A DNA stretch of 46,524 bases from Yinghuangia soli (GTDB taxonomy: Bacteria; Actinomycetota; Actinomycetes; Streptomycetales; Streptomycetaceae), in assembly GCF_021502675.1 (NCBI RefSeq), contig NZ_JAKFHA010000014.1, forward strand, positions 60,214 to 106,737. Direction: 5' to 3'. The translations under genes were made by a program, and so were the position numbers. Under the pieces are notes generated by a model that saw only the letters and a program-made list of their open reading frames with translations, was not told the DNA's origin and ran no database searches. Below are positions 33,114 to 41,752 of this stretch, one piece after another; position 1 is the stretch's first letter; each line of letters begins with the position of its first letter.

Positions 33114-33153
33114 CGAAAGGCCCGGCGACGGAATCCCGTCGCCGGGCCTTTCG
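33114..33153. terminator. Bidirectional terminator between M23 and pcrA
   Basis: Perfect 18-bp stem (33114-33131 and 33136-33153) with a 4-nt AATC loop. Its base has A-run and T-run flanks (GAAAGG/CCTTTC). It separates the convergent genes ending at 33093 and 33169. Confidence 0.85.
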
Positions 33154-33168
33154 GCGTTCCCGCGCCTG

Positions 33169-35643
33169 CTACAGCTTCTCGACCGGCGCGTAGCGCAGCA
33201 GCAGCTGCTTGGTGCCGGTGGCGCCGAAGTCGATGGTGGCCTGCGCCTTGTCGCCCTCGCCCTGGGTCGCCACGACGGTGCCCAGCCCGAACTTGTCGTG
33301 CGTGACCCGGTCGCCGGCCTTGAGCGCGACCACCTTGCGGTCCACGATGCTGCTCGGGCCGCTGAGCCGGCCCTTGGGCGCGGACATCGTGGTCCTGGTC
33401 GCGGACATCGCCTTGCCCTGCGACGGCGGCTTGCTGCGCCAGTCCACGAGGCTCTCCGGCAGCTCCCCGAGGAACCGGGACTGCGGGTTGTAGGACGGGG
33501 CACCCCAGGCGCTGCGCAGCTTCGCCAGCGTCACGTAGAGCCGCTCGCGGGCGCGCGTGATGCCGACGTACGCCAGGCGCCGCTCCTCCTCCAGCTCCTT
33601 GGTGTTGCCGAGCGCCCGCATGTGCGGGAAGACGCCGTCCTCGAGGCCGGTCAGGAACACCACCGGGAACTCCAGGCCCTTGGCGGTGTGCAGCGTCATG
33701 AGGGTGACCACGCCGCCGTCGTCGTCCGGGATCTGGTCGGAGTCGGCGACCAGCGCCACCTGCTCCAGGAAGTCCGCCAGCGTGCCTTCCGGCTGCGCCT
33801 GCTCGAACTCCAGAGCCACCGCCGCCAGTTCCTGGAGGTTCTCGATGCGCGTCTCGTCCTGCGGGTCCGTGGAGGCCTGCAGCTCGGCCAGGTAGCCGCT
33901 CTGCTCCAGGACCGCCTCCAGGACCGTGGCGGGCCCGGCACCGCCGTCCACGACGCTGCGCAGCTGGTCCAGCAGCGTCACGAAGCCCGCGATGGCGTTG
34001 GCCGACCGGGTCGCCATGCCCGGCGCCTCCTTGGCACGGCGCAGCGCGTCGGCGAACGGGATGCGGTCGCGGGCGGCGAGCACCTCCACGCACGCCTCGG
34101 CGCGGTCGCCGATGCCGCGCTTGGGCACGTTGAGGATGCGGCGCAGCGAGACGACGTCGTCCTTGTTGGCGAGCAGGCGCAGGTACGCGAGCGCGTCGCG
34201 GACCTCCTTGCGCTCGTAGAAGCGCACGCCGCCGACGACCTTGTAGGGCAGGCCGACCCGGATGAAGACCTCTTCGAACACGCGGGACTGCGCGTTGGTG
34301 CGGTAGAACACCGCGACCTGGCTGGGCACGACCTTCTCGTTGTCGGTCAGCCGGTCGATCTCGTCCGCGACGAACTGCGCCTCGGCGTGCTCGTCGTCCG
34401 CGACATACCCGGTGATCTTGGTGCCCTGGCCGGAGTCGGTCCACAGGTTCTTGGCGCGGCGGTTGCTGTTGCGCTCGATGACCGCGTTGGCCGCCGCGAG
34501 GATGGTCTGCGTGGAGCGGTAGTTCTGCTCCAGCAGGATCGTCTTGGCGTTCGGGTAGTCCTCTTCGAAGTCGAGGATGTTGCGGATGGTCGCGCCGCGG
34601 AAGGCGTAGATGGACTGGTCCGCGTCACCCACCACGCACAGCTCGGCGGGCGGGACCTCGGCGAGGCCTTCCTCGGCCGGGTTGACCAGGTCGCCCTCGA
34701 CGGTCCGCTTGGGGGCCTGCCCGGCGGCGCCGCCGACCAGTTCGCGGACCAGGACGTACTGCGCGTGGTTGGTGTCCTGGTACTCGTCGACGAGCACGTG
34801 CCGGAAGCGGCGCCGGTAGTGCTCGGCGACGTCCGGGAACGCCTGCAGCAGGTTGACCGTGGTCATGATGAGGTCGTCGAAGTCGAGCGCGTTGGCCTGC
34901 CGCAGCCGGGCCTGGTAGAGCGTGTAGGCCTCGGCGAGCTTGCGCTCGGTGTCGTTCTGCGCCTGCCCGGCGTACGTCTCGGGGTCGATGAGCTCGTTCT
35001 TGAGGTTCGACACCTGGGCGTTGAACTTCCGCGGCGGGTACTGCTTGGCGTCCAGGTCGAGATCCCGGCACACCATGGCCATCAGGCGCTGCGAGTCGGC
35101 GGCGTCGTAGATGGAGAAGGTCGAGCTGAGCCCGAGCTTCTTGTACTGCTGGCGCAGGATGCGCACGCAGGACGAGTGGAAGGTGGACACCCACATCGCC
35201 TTGGCGCGCGGGCCGACCAGGGCCTCGACGCGCTCCTTCATCTCGCCGGCGGCCTTGTTGGTGAAGGTGATCGCCAGGATCTCGCCGGGGTGCACGCCGC
35301 GGGCGCCCAGCAGGTACGCGATGCGGTGGGTGAGCACGCGGGTCTTGCCGGAGCCGGCGCCCGCGACGATGAGCAGCGGGGAGCCCTCGTGCACGACCGC
35401 GGCGCGCTGCTGCGGGTTCATCCCGTCGAGCAGCTGCGCGGGGTCGACGGCCGGCTTGGCGGCGCCGTTGCGGTAGTACCCCTCGTACGGCTCGGCGGGC
35501 GGCGCGTAGTCGCCGTCGAACAGGTCGTCGGGCGCGGGGTCGTACTCGGGCGGCGGCGGGACGTCGTCCGGCGAGGGTTCGGCGGGCAGCGGGATGTCGG
35601 CGTCGAACCCGGGCAGCGGCATGTCGTCGAAGAGTTTGCTCAT
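33169..35643 (-). CDS. pcrA: UvrD/PcrA-family ATP-dependent DNA helicase
   Basis: An 824-aa SF1A 3'-5' helicase for repair and replication restart. After a Pro/Asp-rich 70-residue N-terminal extension come LLDGMNPQQRAAV (Q motif), Walker A GAGSGKT (95-101), LAITFTNKAAGEMKERV (Ia), VLVDEYQDTN (II), VVGDADQSIYAFRGA (III), LEQNYRST (IV), VTLMTLHTAKGLEFPVVFLTGLEDGVFPH (V) and YVGITRARERLYVTLA (VI). The C-terminus has a Tudor-like module (VALKAGDRVTHDKFGLGTVVATQGEG...) as in PcrA proteins that contact RNA polymerase. Length and order are typical. The ATG is 53 bp after the small membrane-protein stop, possibly one operon. Confidence 0.97.
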   Translation of the reverse strand: MSKLFDDMPLPGFDADIPLPAEPSPDDVPPPPEYDPAPDDLFDGDYAPPAEPYEGYYRNGAAKPAVDPAQLLDGMNPQQRAAVVHEGSPLLIVAGAGSGKTRVLTHRIAYLLGARGVHPGEILAITFTNKAAGEMKERVEALVGPRAKAMWVSTFHSSCVRILRQQYKKLGLSSTFSIYDAADSQRLMAMVCRDLDLDAKQYPPRKFNAQVSNLKNELIDPETYAGQAQNDTERKLAEAYTLYQARLRQANALDFDDLIMTTVNLLQAFPDVAEHYRRRFRHVLVDEYQDTNHAQYVLVRELVGGAAGQAPKRTVEGDLVNPAEEGLAEVPPAELCVVGDADQSIYAFRGATIRNILDFEEDYPNAKTILLEQNYRSTQTILAAANAVIERNSNRRAKNLWTDSGQGTKITGYVADDEHAEAQFVADEIDRLTDNEKVVPSQVAVFYRTNAQSRVFEEVFIRVGLPYKVVGGVRFYERKEVRDALAYLRLLANKDDVVSLRRILNVPKRGIGDRAEACVEVLAARDRIPFADALRRAKEAPGMATRSANAIAGFVTLLDQLRSVVDGGAGPATVLEAVLEQSGYLAELQASTDPQDETRIENLQELAAVALEFEQAQPEGTLADFLEQVALVADSDQIPDDDGGVVTLMTLHTAKGLEFPVVFLTGLEDGVFPHMRALGNTKELEEERRLAYVGITRARERLYVTLAKLRSAWGAPSYNPQSRFLGELPESLVDWRSKPPSQGKAMSATRTTMSAPKGRLSGPSSIVDRKVVALKAGDRVTHDKFGLGTVVATQGEGDKAQATIDFGATGTKQLLLRYAPVEKL

Positions 35644-35696
35644 CGTCTGCCGAGTCTAAGTGGCCGCCGGGCGGCCGCGGTCCGCGCGGGGCGAAC

Positions 35697-36053
35697 TCAG
35701 GTCCACATGACGGCGATCGCGATGTTCGCCACGGTCAGCAGGCCGATCGCGCCGAAGATCCGCACGTCCACCCGGTCCTTGGCGCGGTTGGTCCACACCA
35801 TGAGCAGGATGCCGACCAGGATGGCGAGCTTCACGCCGATCTTGGTGTTGTCCACCGGCAGGTCGAGCGCGCCCTGCCGGACGCCGACCAGGGCCACGCC
35901 GGTGACCAGCATGGTCAGGGCGCCGTGCGTCATGGCCGGCACGATCCGGACGTCGCCGGTCTTGAAGCCCTTGACCTGGGTGAGGAAGCCGCCGAGCAGG
36001 GAACCGATCCCGACGATGTGCAGGACCAGAAGCAGTTGACGGACGACGTCCAC
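35697..36053 (-). CDS. Small four-TM membrane protein
   Basis: A 118-aa integral membrane protein: VDVVRQLLLVLHIVGIGSLLGGFLTQVKGF, MTHGALTMLVTGVALVGVRQ, VKLAILVGILLMVWTNRAKDRVD and FGAIGLLTVANIAIAVMWT. The GTG at 36051-36053 has GAGGAG 8 nt upstream and agrees with the first membrane helix; the open frame upstream is unlikely to be translated. It is conserved-looking and sits just before pcrA on the same strand, with no known function. Confidence 0.85.
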   Translation of the reverse strand: MDVVRQLLLVLHIVGIGSLLGGFLTQVKGFKTGDVRIVPAMTHGALTMLVTGVALVGVRQGALDLPVDNTKIGVKLAILVGILLMVWTNRAKDRVDVRIFGAIGLLTVANIAIAVMWT

Positions 36054-36289
36054 GGGGTGGCTCCTCAGGGGGTGTCGGTGCGACGCCCGCATCGTAGCGA
36101 CACGGCGTCGGGAACTGGCGGGCGGGTCCAACGAGCGAGGGCGCCCGGACGACACGCATAAAAAGGACAATCAAACGAGCCCTAGGGTAAAGACTTGGCA
36201 ATACGCGGCAGAACACTGGGGGTCGTGACACTCCTGTGACTAATGTTCTCGGCCAGGCGACCGCACGTCCGCGCCCCGACCGGAGCGCA

Positions 36290-36462
36290 CGGCCGCCTCC
36301 GCCGAGTTCGGCGACGTTCCGCAGCCGCCCCCACGGCCGCGGTTCCGGACCGGAGCCGGGGACCCAGGTCCTTCGAGGCGAATCGCGAACCGGGGCAGGT
36401 GCCCGGGGAGCGTAGGGCGTCTTCTTCCGCCCGAGCCTGTCAGCTAACCCGGTAGGCGGCCG
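36290..36462 (+). ncRNA. c-di-AMP riboswitch (ydaO-yuaA type) controlling the NlpC/P60 gene
   Basis: The closing stem P1 is perfect: CGGCCGCCT at 36290-36298 pairs with 36454-36462. Between them lie ydaO hallmarks: GGGGACCCAGGTCC, GCGAATCGCGAACCGGGGCAG, GGGGAGCGTAGGGCG, and near the 3' end CCTGTCAGCTAACCCGGTAGGC, matching the conserved GACAGCUAACC-type element. In actinomycetes this riboswitch precedes cell-wall hydrolase genes (Rpf, NlpC/P60, M23), turning them off when c-di-AMP is high. It ends 19 nt before the GTG of the hydrolase. A TAATGT -10-like hexamer lies at 36241-36246. Assignment is by recalled consensus; covariance-model scoring was not run. Confidence 0.88.
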
Positions 36463-36481
36463 AGGAAGGAGTGACGCTTTC

Positions 36482-37555
36482 GTGGCGTCCCATCGCCGTC
36501 CTGCGCAGCACCGCCGGATGAAGCCGCGCACCGCTCCTCGCGGTGCCGCCATCCTGGCCACCGCTGCCGCCACCGCGACCGGTGTCATAGCCCTCGCGGC
36601 CCCGTCGAACGCCGACCCGGCGCCCACCGCAGCCCAGGTCCAGGAGCAGGTCAACCAGCTCCACCGCGAGGTCGTCAAGGCGACCGACCTGTTCAACGGT
36701 GTGCAGGAGAAGGCCGACACCCTGCAGAAGGAAGCCAACGCGACGCAGACCCGCGTCGCCGAGGAGCAGGCCGCGATGAACCTGCTGCGCGAGCAGATCG
36801 GCGCGATCGCCGCCGAGCAGTACCGCACCGGCGGCCTGCCGCCCGAGCTCCAGCTCGCGCTGAGCGGCGACCCGGCGCAGTACCTGCAGAAGGCGCAGAT
36901 GCTGGACCAGCTGGACAGCCAGCAGGCCAGCCGCCTGGAGCAGATCGCCGCGCAGGCCCGGATGCTGCAGCAGGACCGCGCCGAGGCGTCCGCGCAGCTC
37001 GCCGAGCTCGACGAGCTGCGCAAGAGCCTGGGCTCCCAGAAGACCGAGATCCAGGCGAAGCTCAACAAGGCCCAGACGCTGCTGAACACCCTCAGCGCGG
37101 CCGAGCGCCAGGCGATCCTCGACTCGAACGACCACGCCACCAACAACGACCGCGCCTCGCGCGACGAGCCGCGCGAGGACGTGCAGCTGCCGGACGTGCC
37201 GGCCTCCGAGCGCGCCGCGAAGGCCATCGCGTTCGCCCGCGCGCAGATCGGCAAGCCGTACGGCTGGGGCAAGGCCGGACCGTCGTCGTTCGACTGCTCG
37301 GGCCTGACCCAGCAGGCGTGGGCGGCCGCCAACGTCAAGCTGCCGCGCACCACGTGGGACCAGGTCAAGGTCGGCACCCGGGTGTCGAAGTCCCAGCTCC
37401 AGCCGGGCGACCTGATCTTCTTCTACTCGGACAACAGCCACGTCGGCCTGTACATCGGCGGCGGCCAGATGATCCACGCGCCGCGTCCCGGCAGCACGAT
37501 CCGGGTGGCCCCGATCAACGAGATGCCGTTCTACGCCGCGACCCGCCCGGCCTGA
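36482..37555 (+). CDS. Secreted NlpC/P60 peptidoglycan endopeptidase (RipA/CwlO-like)
   Basis: A 357-aa exported hydrolase. The N-terminal signal peptide is about residues 18-45 (RGAAILATAAATATGVIALAAPSNA). A long coiled coil follows (about 50-215, AAQVQEQVNQLHREVVKATDLFNGVQEKADTLQKEANATQTRVAEEQ...). The C-terminal NlpC/P60 domain has C272 in FDCSGLTQQAW, H320 in NSHVGLYIGG and H332 in MIHAPRPGS, a complete catalytic triad. It cuts D-iso-Glu to diamino-acid bonds in stem peptides. The GTG has GGAAGGAG about 10 nt upstream and is controlled by the riboswitch immediately upstream. Confidence 0.94.
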   Translation: MASHRRPAQHRRMKPRTAPRGAAILATAAATATGVIALAAPSNADPAPTAAQVQEQVNQLHREVVKATDLFNGVQEKADTLQKEANATQTRVAEEQAAMNLLREQIGAIAAEQYRTGGLPPELQLALSGDPAQYLQKAQMLDQLDSQQASRLEQIAAQARMLQQDRAEASAQLAELDELRKSLGSQKTEIQAKLNKAQTLLNTLSAAERQAILDSNDHATNNDRASRDEPREDVQLPDVPASERAAKAIAFARAQIGKPYGWGKAGPSSFDCSGLTQQAWAAANVKLPRTTWDQVKVGTRVSKSQLQPGDLIFFYSDNSHVGLYIGGGQMIHAPRPGSTIRVAPINEMPFYAATRPA

Positions 37556-37576
37556 CCCGGACGATCCGCACCCTCT

Positions 37577-37621
37577 CGGCCGACCGGCGGCCGTCGCCAC
37601 ACCACAGCCGCCGGTCGGCCG
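37577..37621. terminator. Hairpin between convergent NlpC/P60 and response-regulator genes
   Basis: Perfect 15-bp arms (37577-37591 and 37607-37621) with a 15-nt loop, in the 130-bp gap between convergent stop codons. Likely terminates both directions. Confidence 0.65.
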
Positions 37622-37687
37622 TCGGCATGTCCGGCCCGGAAACCGGGCCCTTCACCGGTCCGCCGCCGACCCCGCGCGGCTTCGGGG

Positions 37688-38443
37688 TCAGACCAGGCGG
37701 CGGTCGGTGGCCCAGCGGGTCAACTCGTGGCGGTTGGACAGCTGCAGCTTGCGCAGGACCGCCGACACATGCGTCTCGACCGTCTTCACCGAGATCACCA
37801 GGCGCCGGGCGATCTCCTTGTACGCGTAGCCGCGCGCGATCAGCCGCAGCACCTCGCGCTCGCGCTGCGTGAGGCGGTCCAGGTCCTCGTCCAGCGGCGG
37901 TACGTCGGTGGCCGCGAAGGCGTCCAGAACGAAGCCGGCCAGGCGCGGCGAGAACACCGCATCGCCGTCGGCCACCCGGCCCACCGCTCGCACCAGTTCG
38001 TCGCCGGTGATGGACTTCGTGACGTAGCCGCGCGCACCGCCGCGGATCACCCCGATGACGTCCTCGGCGGCATCGGAGACCGACAGCGCCAGGAACCGGA
38101 CGCCGGGCCCGGCGGCCCTCCCAGGGCCCTGCAGGTCCGCGCACTGCTTCAGCACCTCGACCCCGCCGCCGCCGGGCAGGTGCACGTCCAGCAGCACGAC
38201 CTCGGGCAGGGTCTCGCGCACCACGGCGACCGCGGAGGCGACGTCCTCGGCCTCGCCGACGACCTCCACCGCCTCGCCGATCTCGGCGCGCACGCCGGTC
38301 CGGAACATCCGGTGGTCGTCGACCAGGACGACCCGCACGCGGCGCGCCTCGTCCGTGCCGCCCGCACCGGAGAGGGCCCCGGTGCCGCCGTCCCCGCTGC
38401 TGCCCGTACCGCCCGTGCCGCCGATGCCGCTCCCGCTGCTCAC
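37688..38443 (-). CDS. LuxR-type response regulator of the PspC-kinase system
   Basis: A 251-aa regulator. Residues 1-34 are a Gly/Ser/Thr-rich tail; the receiver domain runs about 35-155 with VVLVDDHRMF and phosphoacceptor D86 in VVLLDVHLPGGGG, and K in GYVTKSITGDEL. The C-terminal LuxR HTH is LTQREREVLRLIARGYAYKEIARRLVISVKTVETHVSAVLRKLQLSNRHELTRWA. The GTG overlaps the kinase TGA (GTGA), so the pair is translationally coupled. Probably controls envelope-stress genes with the neighbouring PspC proteins. Confidence 0.93.
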   Translation of the reverse strand: MSSGSGIGGTGGTGSSGDGGTGALSGAGGTDEARRVRVVLVDDHRMFRTGVRAEIGEAVEVVGEAEDVASAVAVVRETLPEVVLLDVHLPGGGGVEVLKQCADLQGPGRAAGPGVRFLALSVSDAAEDVIGVIRGGARGYVTKSITGDELVRAVGRVADGDAVFSPRLAGFVLDAFAATDVPPLDEDLDRLTQREREVLRLIARGYAYKEIARRLVISVKTVETHVSAVLRKLQLSNRHELTRWATDRRLV

Positions 38444-39708
38444 GACTTATCGCTCCTGTTCGCCTCGCTGCGAGCCATCTCCAGCTCGACTTCGGTGCCC
38501 TCGCCCGGCTCGCTGCGGATGACCGCGGTGCCGCCGTTGCGGCGCATGCGCCCGACGATCGACTCTCGCACACCCATCCGGTCCTCGGGCAGCATGTCGG
38601 GGTCGAAACCGGGGCCGCTGTCGCGCACGAAAACGGTCACCATGGTGTCCTCCACCTCGGCGAACACCTGGATCGGCGCGCCCGGCGCGTACTTGGCGGC
38701 GTTGACCATCGCCTCGCGGGCCGCGGCCAGTTGCGCGGCGAGCTTCTCGTCCACCAGGCAGTCGCCGACCGACACGATCTCGATCGTCGCGTGGTGCATG
38801 TCCTCGACCTCCGCGGCCTGCTGGCGCAGTGCCGCGGCGAACTGCCGGTCCGGCTCCTCGCCTTCGGGCCGGTACAGCCAGGCCCGCAGCTCGCGCTCCT
38901 GGGCCCGGGCCAGCTTGGCCACCTCGCGCGGGTCGTCCACATGCCGCTGGATGAGGGTGAGCGTGTGCAGCACCGAGTCGTGCACGTGCGCGGCCACTTC
39001 GGCGCGCTCCTGGGCCCGGATGCGGGCCCGGCGCTCGGCGCTGAGGTCGCGGGTCTGGCGCAGCAGGTACGGCCCGAAGATGACGAGCAGGCCGAAGAGC
39101 AGCAGCATCGCGCCGCGCAGCGCGGCGAACGCATCGCCGACGCCGCCCCGGTAGGCCACGAAGAAGCCGATGCCGACCGCGAAGACGACCAGCCCGATGG
39201 CGGTGCGCACGATGCCGAAGACGCGGCTGCGGCCGTCCAGCGAAAGCCAGCGGGTGCGCTGGCTGTCGTCGGCCTGCCGCCACACCAGCGCGGCACCGGC
39301 CGCGGCCAGCAGCAGCGGCCACACCCACACGCCGCGGTCGCTGCTGGAGCTGCCCATCATGAGGACCACGGCGAAGCCGAGCAGCCCGGTGATGATGATC
39401 ATCGCGGCGTGCCGCGACTTGCGCTCGCGCGGCTCCAGTTCCTCCGGCTCGGCCGGGCCCCCCTCGGGGACGTTGAGCCAGAACAGCGCGTACAGCACGA
39501 TGCCGAGGCCGCCGAGGCTCAGCACCGAGAAGCCGACCCGCAGCCACACCACGTCCACGGCCAGGTGGTCGGCCAGGCCGCGGGCGACGCCCGCGACCAT
39601 GCGGCGCGACGGATTGCGGTAGAGCACGGGCGCAGGCCGCCCTCCCGGACGCTCGCCGGCGGAGCGCGCCGGGAACGCCGGGGGTGTGGGAGGGAGTGCG
39701 GTAGTCAC
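38440..39708 (-). CDS. PspC domain-histidine kinase fusion
   Basis: A 422-aa membrane kinase. An N-terminal PspC domain (about 28-82, LYRNPSRRMVAGVARGLADHLAVDVVWLRVGFSVLSLGGLGIVLYALFWLNVPE) is followed by TM pairs near 105-140 and 165-215. The kinase region starts LRQTRDLSAERRARIRAQERAEVAAHVHDSVLHTLTLIQ (phospho-His about H243) and ends with an HATPase domain (AREAMVNAAKYAPGAP, VRDSGPGFDPDMLPEDRMGVRESIVGRM). PspC fused to a kinase is an actinobacterial envelope-stress arrangement. The GTG at 39706-39708 (VTTALPP) was chosen; another in-frame GTG lies at 39723. It is divergent from the PspC/LiaF-like gene. Confidence 0.9.
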   Translation of the reverse strand: MTTALPPTPPAFPARSAGERPGGRPAPVLYRNPSRRMVAGVARGLADHLAVDVVWLRVGFSVLSLGGLGIVLYALFWLNVPEGGPAEPEELEPRERKSRHAAMIIITGLLGFAVVLMMGSSSSDRGVWVWPLLLAAAGAALVWRQADDSQRTRWLSLDGRSRVFGIVRTAIGLVVFAVGIGFFVAYRGGVGDAFAALRGAMLLLFGLLVIFGPYLLRQTRDLSAERRARIRAQERAEVAAHVHDSVLHTLTLIQRHVDDPREVAKLARAQERELRAWLYRPEGEEPDRQFAAALRQQAAEVEDMHHATIEIVSVGDCLVDEKLAAQLAAAREAMVNAAKYAPGAPIQVFAEVEDTMVTVFVRDSGPGFDPDMLPEDRMGVRESIVGRMRRNGGTAVIRSEPGEGTEVELEMARSEANRSDKS

Positions 39709-39842
39709 GCAACCGATCGTCACACGGCCCGGCCGTCCGCCACATCAGGGCGCGACCCTGATTCCCCCTCAGGGTCGGACCAGGGTGCGACCCGGGCTCC
39801 TCCTGATAGGCGCGCACGCGTGGGGCCAGCACGATGGATCCC

Positions 39843-41138
39843 ATGACCGATTCATCCGGCAACACGATGCAGACTCCGCCGCCGGCGCCGCCGGGCGACC
39901 GCGGCAACCCGCCGCTGATCCGCACTGTGGACGATCGTGTCGTCGCGGGTGTGGCCGGCGGCCTCGGCCGGCACTTCGGCGTCGACCCGGTGATCTTCCG
40001 GGTGGTGCTCGCGGTGCTCACCCTGTTCGGCGGCCTGGGCGTCCTGCTGTACGGCCTGGGCTGGCTGCTCATGCCCTCCGACGACCATCCGTCCCCGCTC
40101 GCCCGCGACGTGCTCAGCGGCCGGAACATCGGCAAGGCGATCCTGCCGGGCGTACTGACCGCCTTCGGCGTCGCCGTCTTCGTCAGCTATATGGACCGGG
40201 GCTTCGACGAGGCGTTCCCGTACTTGGTCGTCTCCGCGATCCTGCTCTACGTCGGGCGCAACAAGAAGAACGGCGACATCAAGTCGCACGCGGCCTGGGC
40301 CGGGCATCGGATCATGACGGAGTCCGCCAAGGCCGGGGACCTGGGGACGACAAAGGCGCCGGGCGCCGAGGCGGGCGCCGCGCCGCAGGCCGCAGGCACG
40401 GAGGCCGGCGGCCCCGGCGCAGTCGGCGGACCGCAGCTCGCCCCCGGCCCTGCGCCGTGGTGGGCCGCCCCGGGGCCGGAGGGCCAGGCACCGACCCCGC
40501 CGCGGCAGCGCAAGCCCCGTTCGTACCTGACCGCGGCGACCGTGTCGCTGGCCACCGTCGCCGCAGGCGTCATGTGGTGGCTGGACACCGGTACTTCGGC
40601 GGACATCTCGCTGCAGGCCGGGCTCGCGGTGGTGCTCGCGGTGCTGGCCGCGGGCCTCCTGGTCGGCACCTTCGTCCGGGGCAGCCGCTGGCTGATCGTG
40701 CCGGCCCTGGCCGTCGCCGCCCTGCTGAGCGCGGTCGCCGCGATCACCGTGCCGTTCACCGGCGCGAGCGGCGAGCGGACCGTCACCCCGGTCAGCGCCG
40801 CGCAGGTGGAGTCGCCGTACCGGATGAAGGTCGGCGAGATGAAGCTGGACCTCAACGACATCGACCTGAGCGGGCGCGACCCCGCCGACCCGGTGCGCAT
40901 CGAGGCCACCATCGGCATGGGGAACCTGCAGGTGTTCATCCCGTCCGACCTGCGCGTGGTGATCGACGCGGAGGTGGACTTGGGCAACATCGACCTGCCG
41001 AACGGCAACAGCAACGGCTGGAAGCCGGAGCGCGAGGCGGTCGTCGAGCCGACCGCATCCGGGCCGTCCCGCGGCACGGTCGTCCTCGACCTGGGCGTCG
41101 GAGTCGGAAACGTGGAGGTGCGGCATGGACAGCCGTGA
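39843..41138 (+). CDS. PspC domain protein with LiaF/toastrack-like C-terminus
   Basis: A 431-aa membrane protein. The PspC domain is about residues 25-80 (IRTVDDRVVAGVAGGLGRHFGVDPVIFRVVLAVLTLFGGLGVLLYGLGWLLMP), followed by further TM segments near 95-135. A cytoplasmic Ala/Gly/Pro linker leads to three TM segments (about 228-305) and an extracytoplasmic beta domain. That domain ends with repeated glycine-turn strands (IEATIGMGNLQVFIPSDLRVVIDAEVDLGNIDLPNG, VVLDLGVGVGNVEVRHG), as in LiaF/toastrack domains. It is likely the sensor partner of the divergent PspC-kinase and regulator. The ATG at 39843 is used; an in-frame ATG three codons earlier is possible. Confidence 0.88.
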   Translation: MTDSSGNTMQTPPPAPPGDRGNPPLIRTVDDRVVAGVAGGLGRHFGVDPVIFRVVLAVLTLFGGLGVLLYGLGWLLMPSDDHPSPLARDVLSGRNIGKAILPGVLTAFGVAVFVSYMDRGFDEAFPYLVVSAILLYVGRNKKNGDIKSHAAWAGHRIMTESAKAGDLGTTKAPGAEAGAAPQAAGTEAGGPGAVGGPQLAPGPAPWWAAPGPEGQAPTPPRQRKPRSYLTAATVSLATVAAGVMWWLDTGTSADISLQAGLAVVLAVLAAGLLVGTFVRGSRWLIVPALAVAALLSAVAAITVPFTGASGERTVTPVSAAQVESPYRMKVGEMKLDLNDIDLSGRDPADPVRIEATIGMGNLQVFIPSDLRVVIDAEVDLGNIDLPNGNSNGWKPEREAVVEPTASGPSRGTVVLDLGVGVGNVEVRHGQP

Positions 41139-41547
41139 ACCGGAAGGCACGCCCGAGCACAGCACCGAGCACAGCACCGAGCAGATGCCCCCGCACACGC
41201 CCGAGCGCACGGCCGCGCCGGATCCGGCCGCCACGCACCGCAGTTCCGCCGGGAGGACCTCCGTGGACCGCCGTACCTTCGACCCGATGGCCATGATCGC
41301 CGGGATCTTCTTCATGGCGATCGCGGTGATGTACATGCTCGACGCGGGCGGTTCGGTGGACGCCCGGCCCGGGCTGATGCTGGCGCTCGCGGTGATCGGC
41401 GTCGGGGCCTCCGGCTTCGTCGGCGCCGCGTGGGCCATGCTGTCCGGCCGCCGCGCCAAGGAGGCCGCGCTGCGCGATGCCGCCGCCTCCGGCCCGATGT
41501 TCGCCGCCACTCCGGCCGACGCGACCCCGGTGGACCTGAGCAAGTGA
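41125..41547 (+). CDS. Small two-TM protein coupled to the PspC/LiaF-like gene
   Basis: A 140-aa protein. Residues 1-50 are polar and disordered with a short repeat (EHSTEHSTEQ). Two TM helices follow (MAMIAGIFFMAIAVMYMLDAG and LMLALAVIGVGASGFVGAAWAML), then a short basic/Ala tail. The ATG lies inside the 3' end of the PspC/LiaF-like gene (14-nt overlap), so the two are co-translated. It is probably an accessory membrane component of the same stress system; no family recognised. Confidence 0.8.
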   Translation: MDSREPEGTPEHSTEHSTEQMPPHTPERTAAPDPAATHRSSAGRTSVDRRTFDPMAMIAGIFFMAIAVMYMLDAGGSVDARPGLMLALAVIGVGASGFVGAAWAMLSGRRAKEAALRDAAASGPMFAATPADATPVDLSK

Positions 41548-41619
41548 GCAACTGAGCCGGTGAGCACGTGAGCCGCCGAGCCTGGCTTCCGCCCCGACCG
41601 GGCCGAGGCAGCCGACTCC

Positions 41620-41680
41620 CCTGGCACGTCGGAGGGGCCCGTACCGGATCGTCCGGTGCGGGCCCCTCCGACGTGCCAGG
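41620..41680. terminator. Very strong hairpin terminator
   Basis: The 22-bp outer arms (41620-41641 and 41659-41680) are perfectly complementary. After one G-T wobble, an inner 6-bp stem (ACCGGA 41643-41648, complement 41652-41657) closes on a 3-nt loop, for about 29 pairs in all. It separates the convergent genes ending at 41547 and 41753. Confidence 0.85.
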
Positions 41681-41718
41681 TGTGCCAGATGTGCCAAGTG
41701 CGCCAGACCTGCCAGGCG
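41674..41718. repeat. Five imperfect 9-bp tandem repeats
   Basis: Units TGCCAGGTG, TGCCAGATG, TGCCAAGTG, CGCCAGACC and TGCCAGGCG follow one another from the right arm of the terminator hairpin toward the next gene. The intergenic location suggests slippage-driven expansion rather than coding function. Confidence 0.7.
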
Positions 41719-41752
41719 TTTCAGGCGGTCTTCGCGTGACCTTGCCTCGTCC

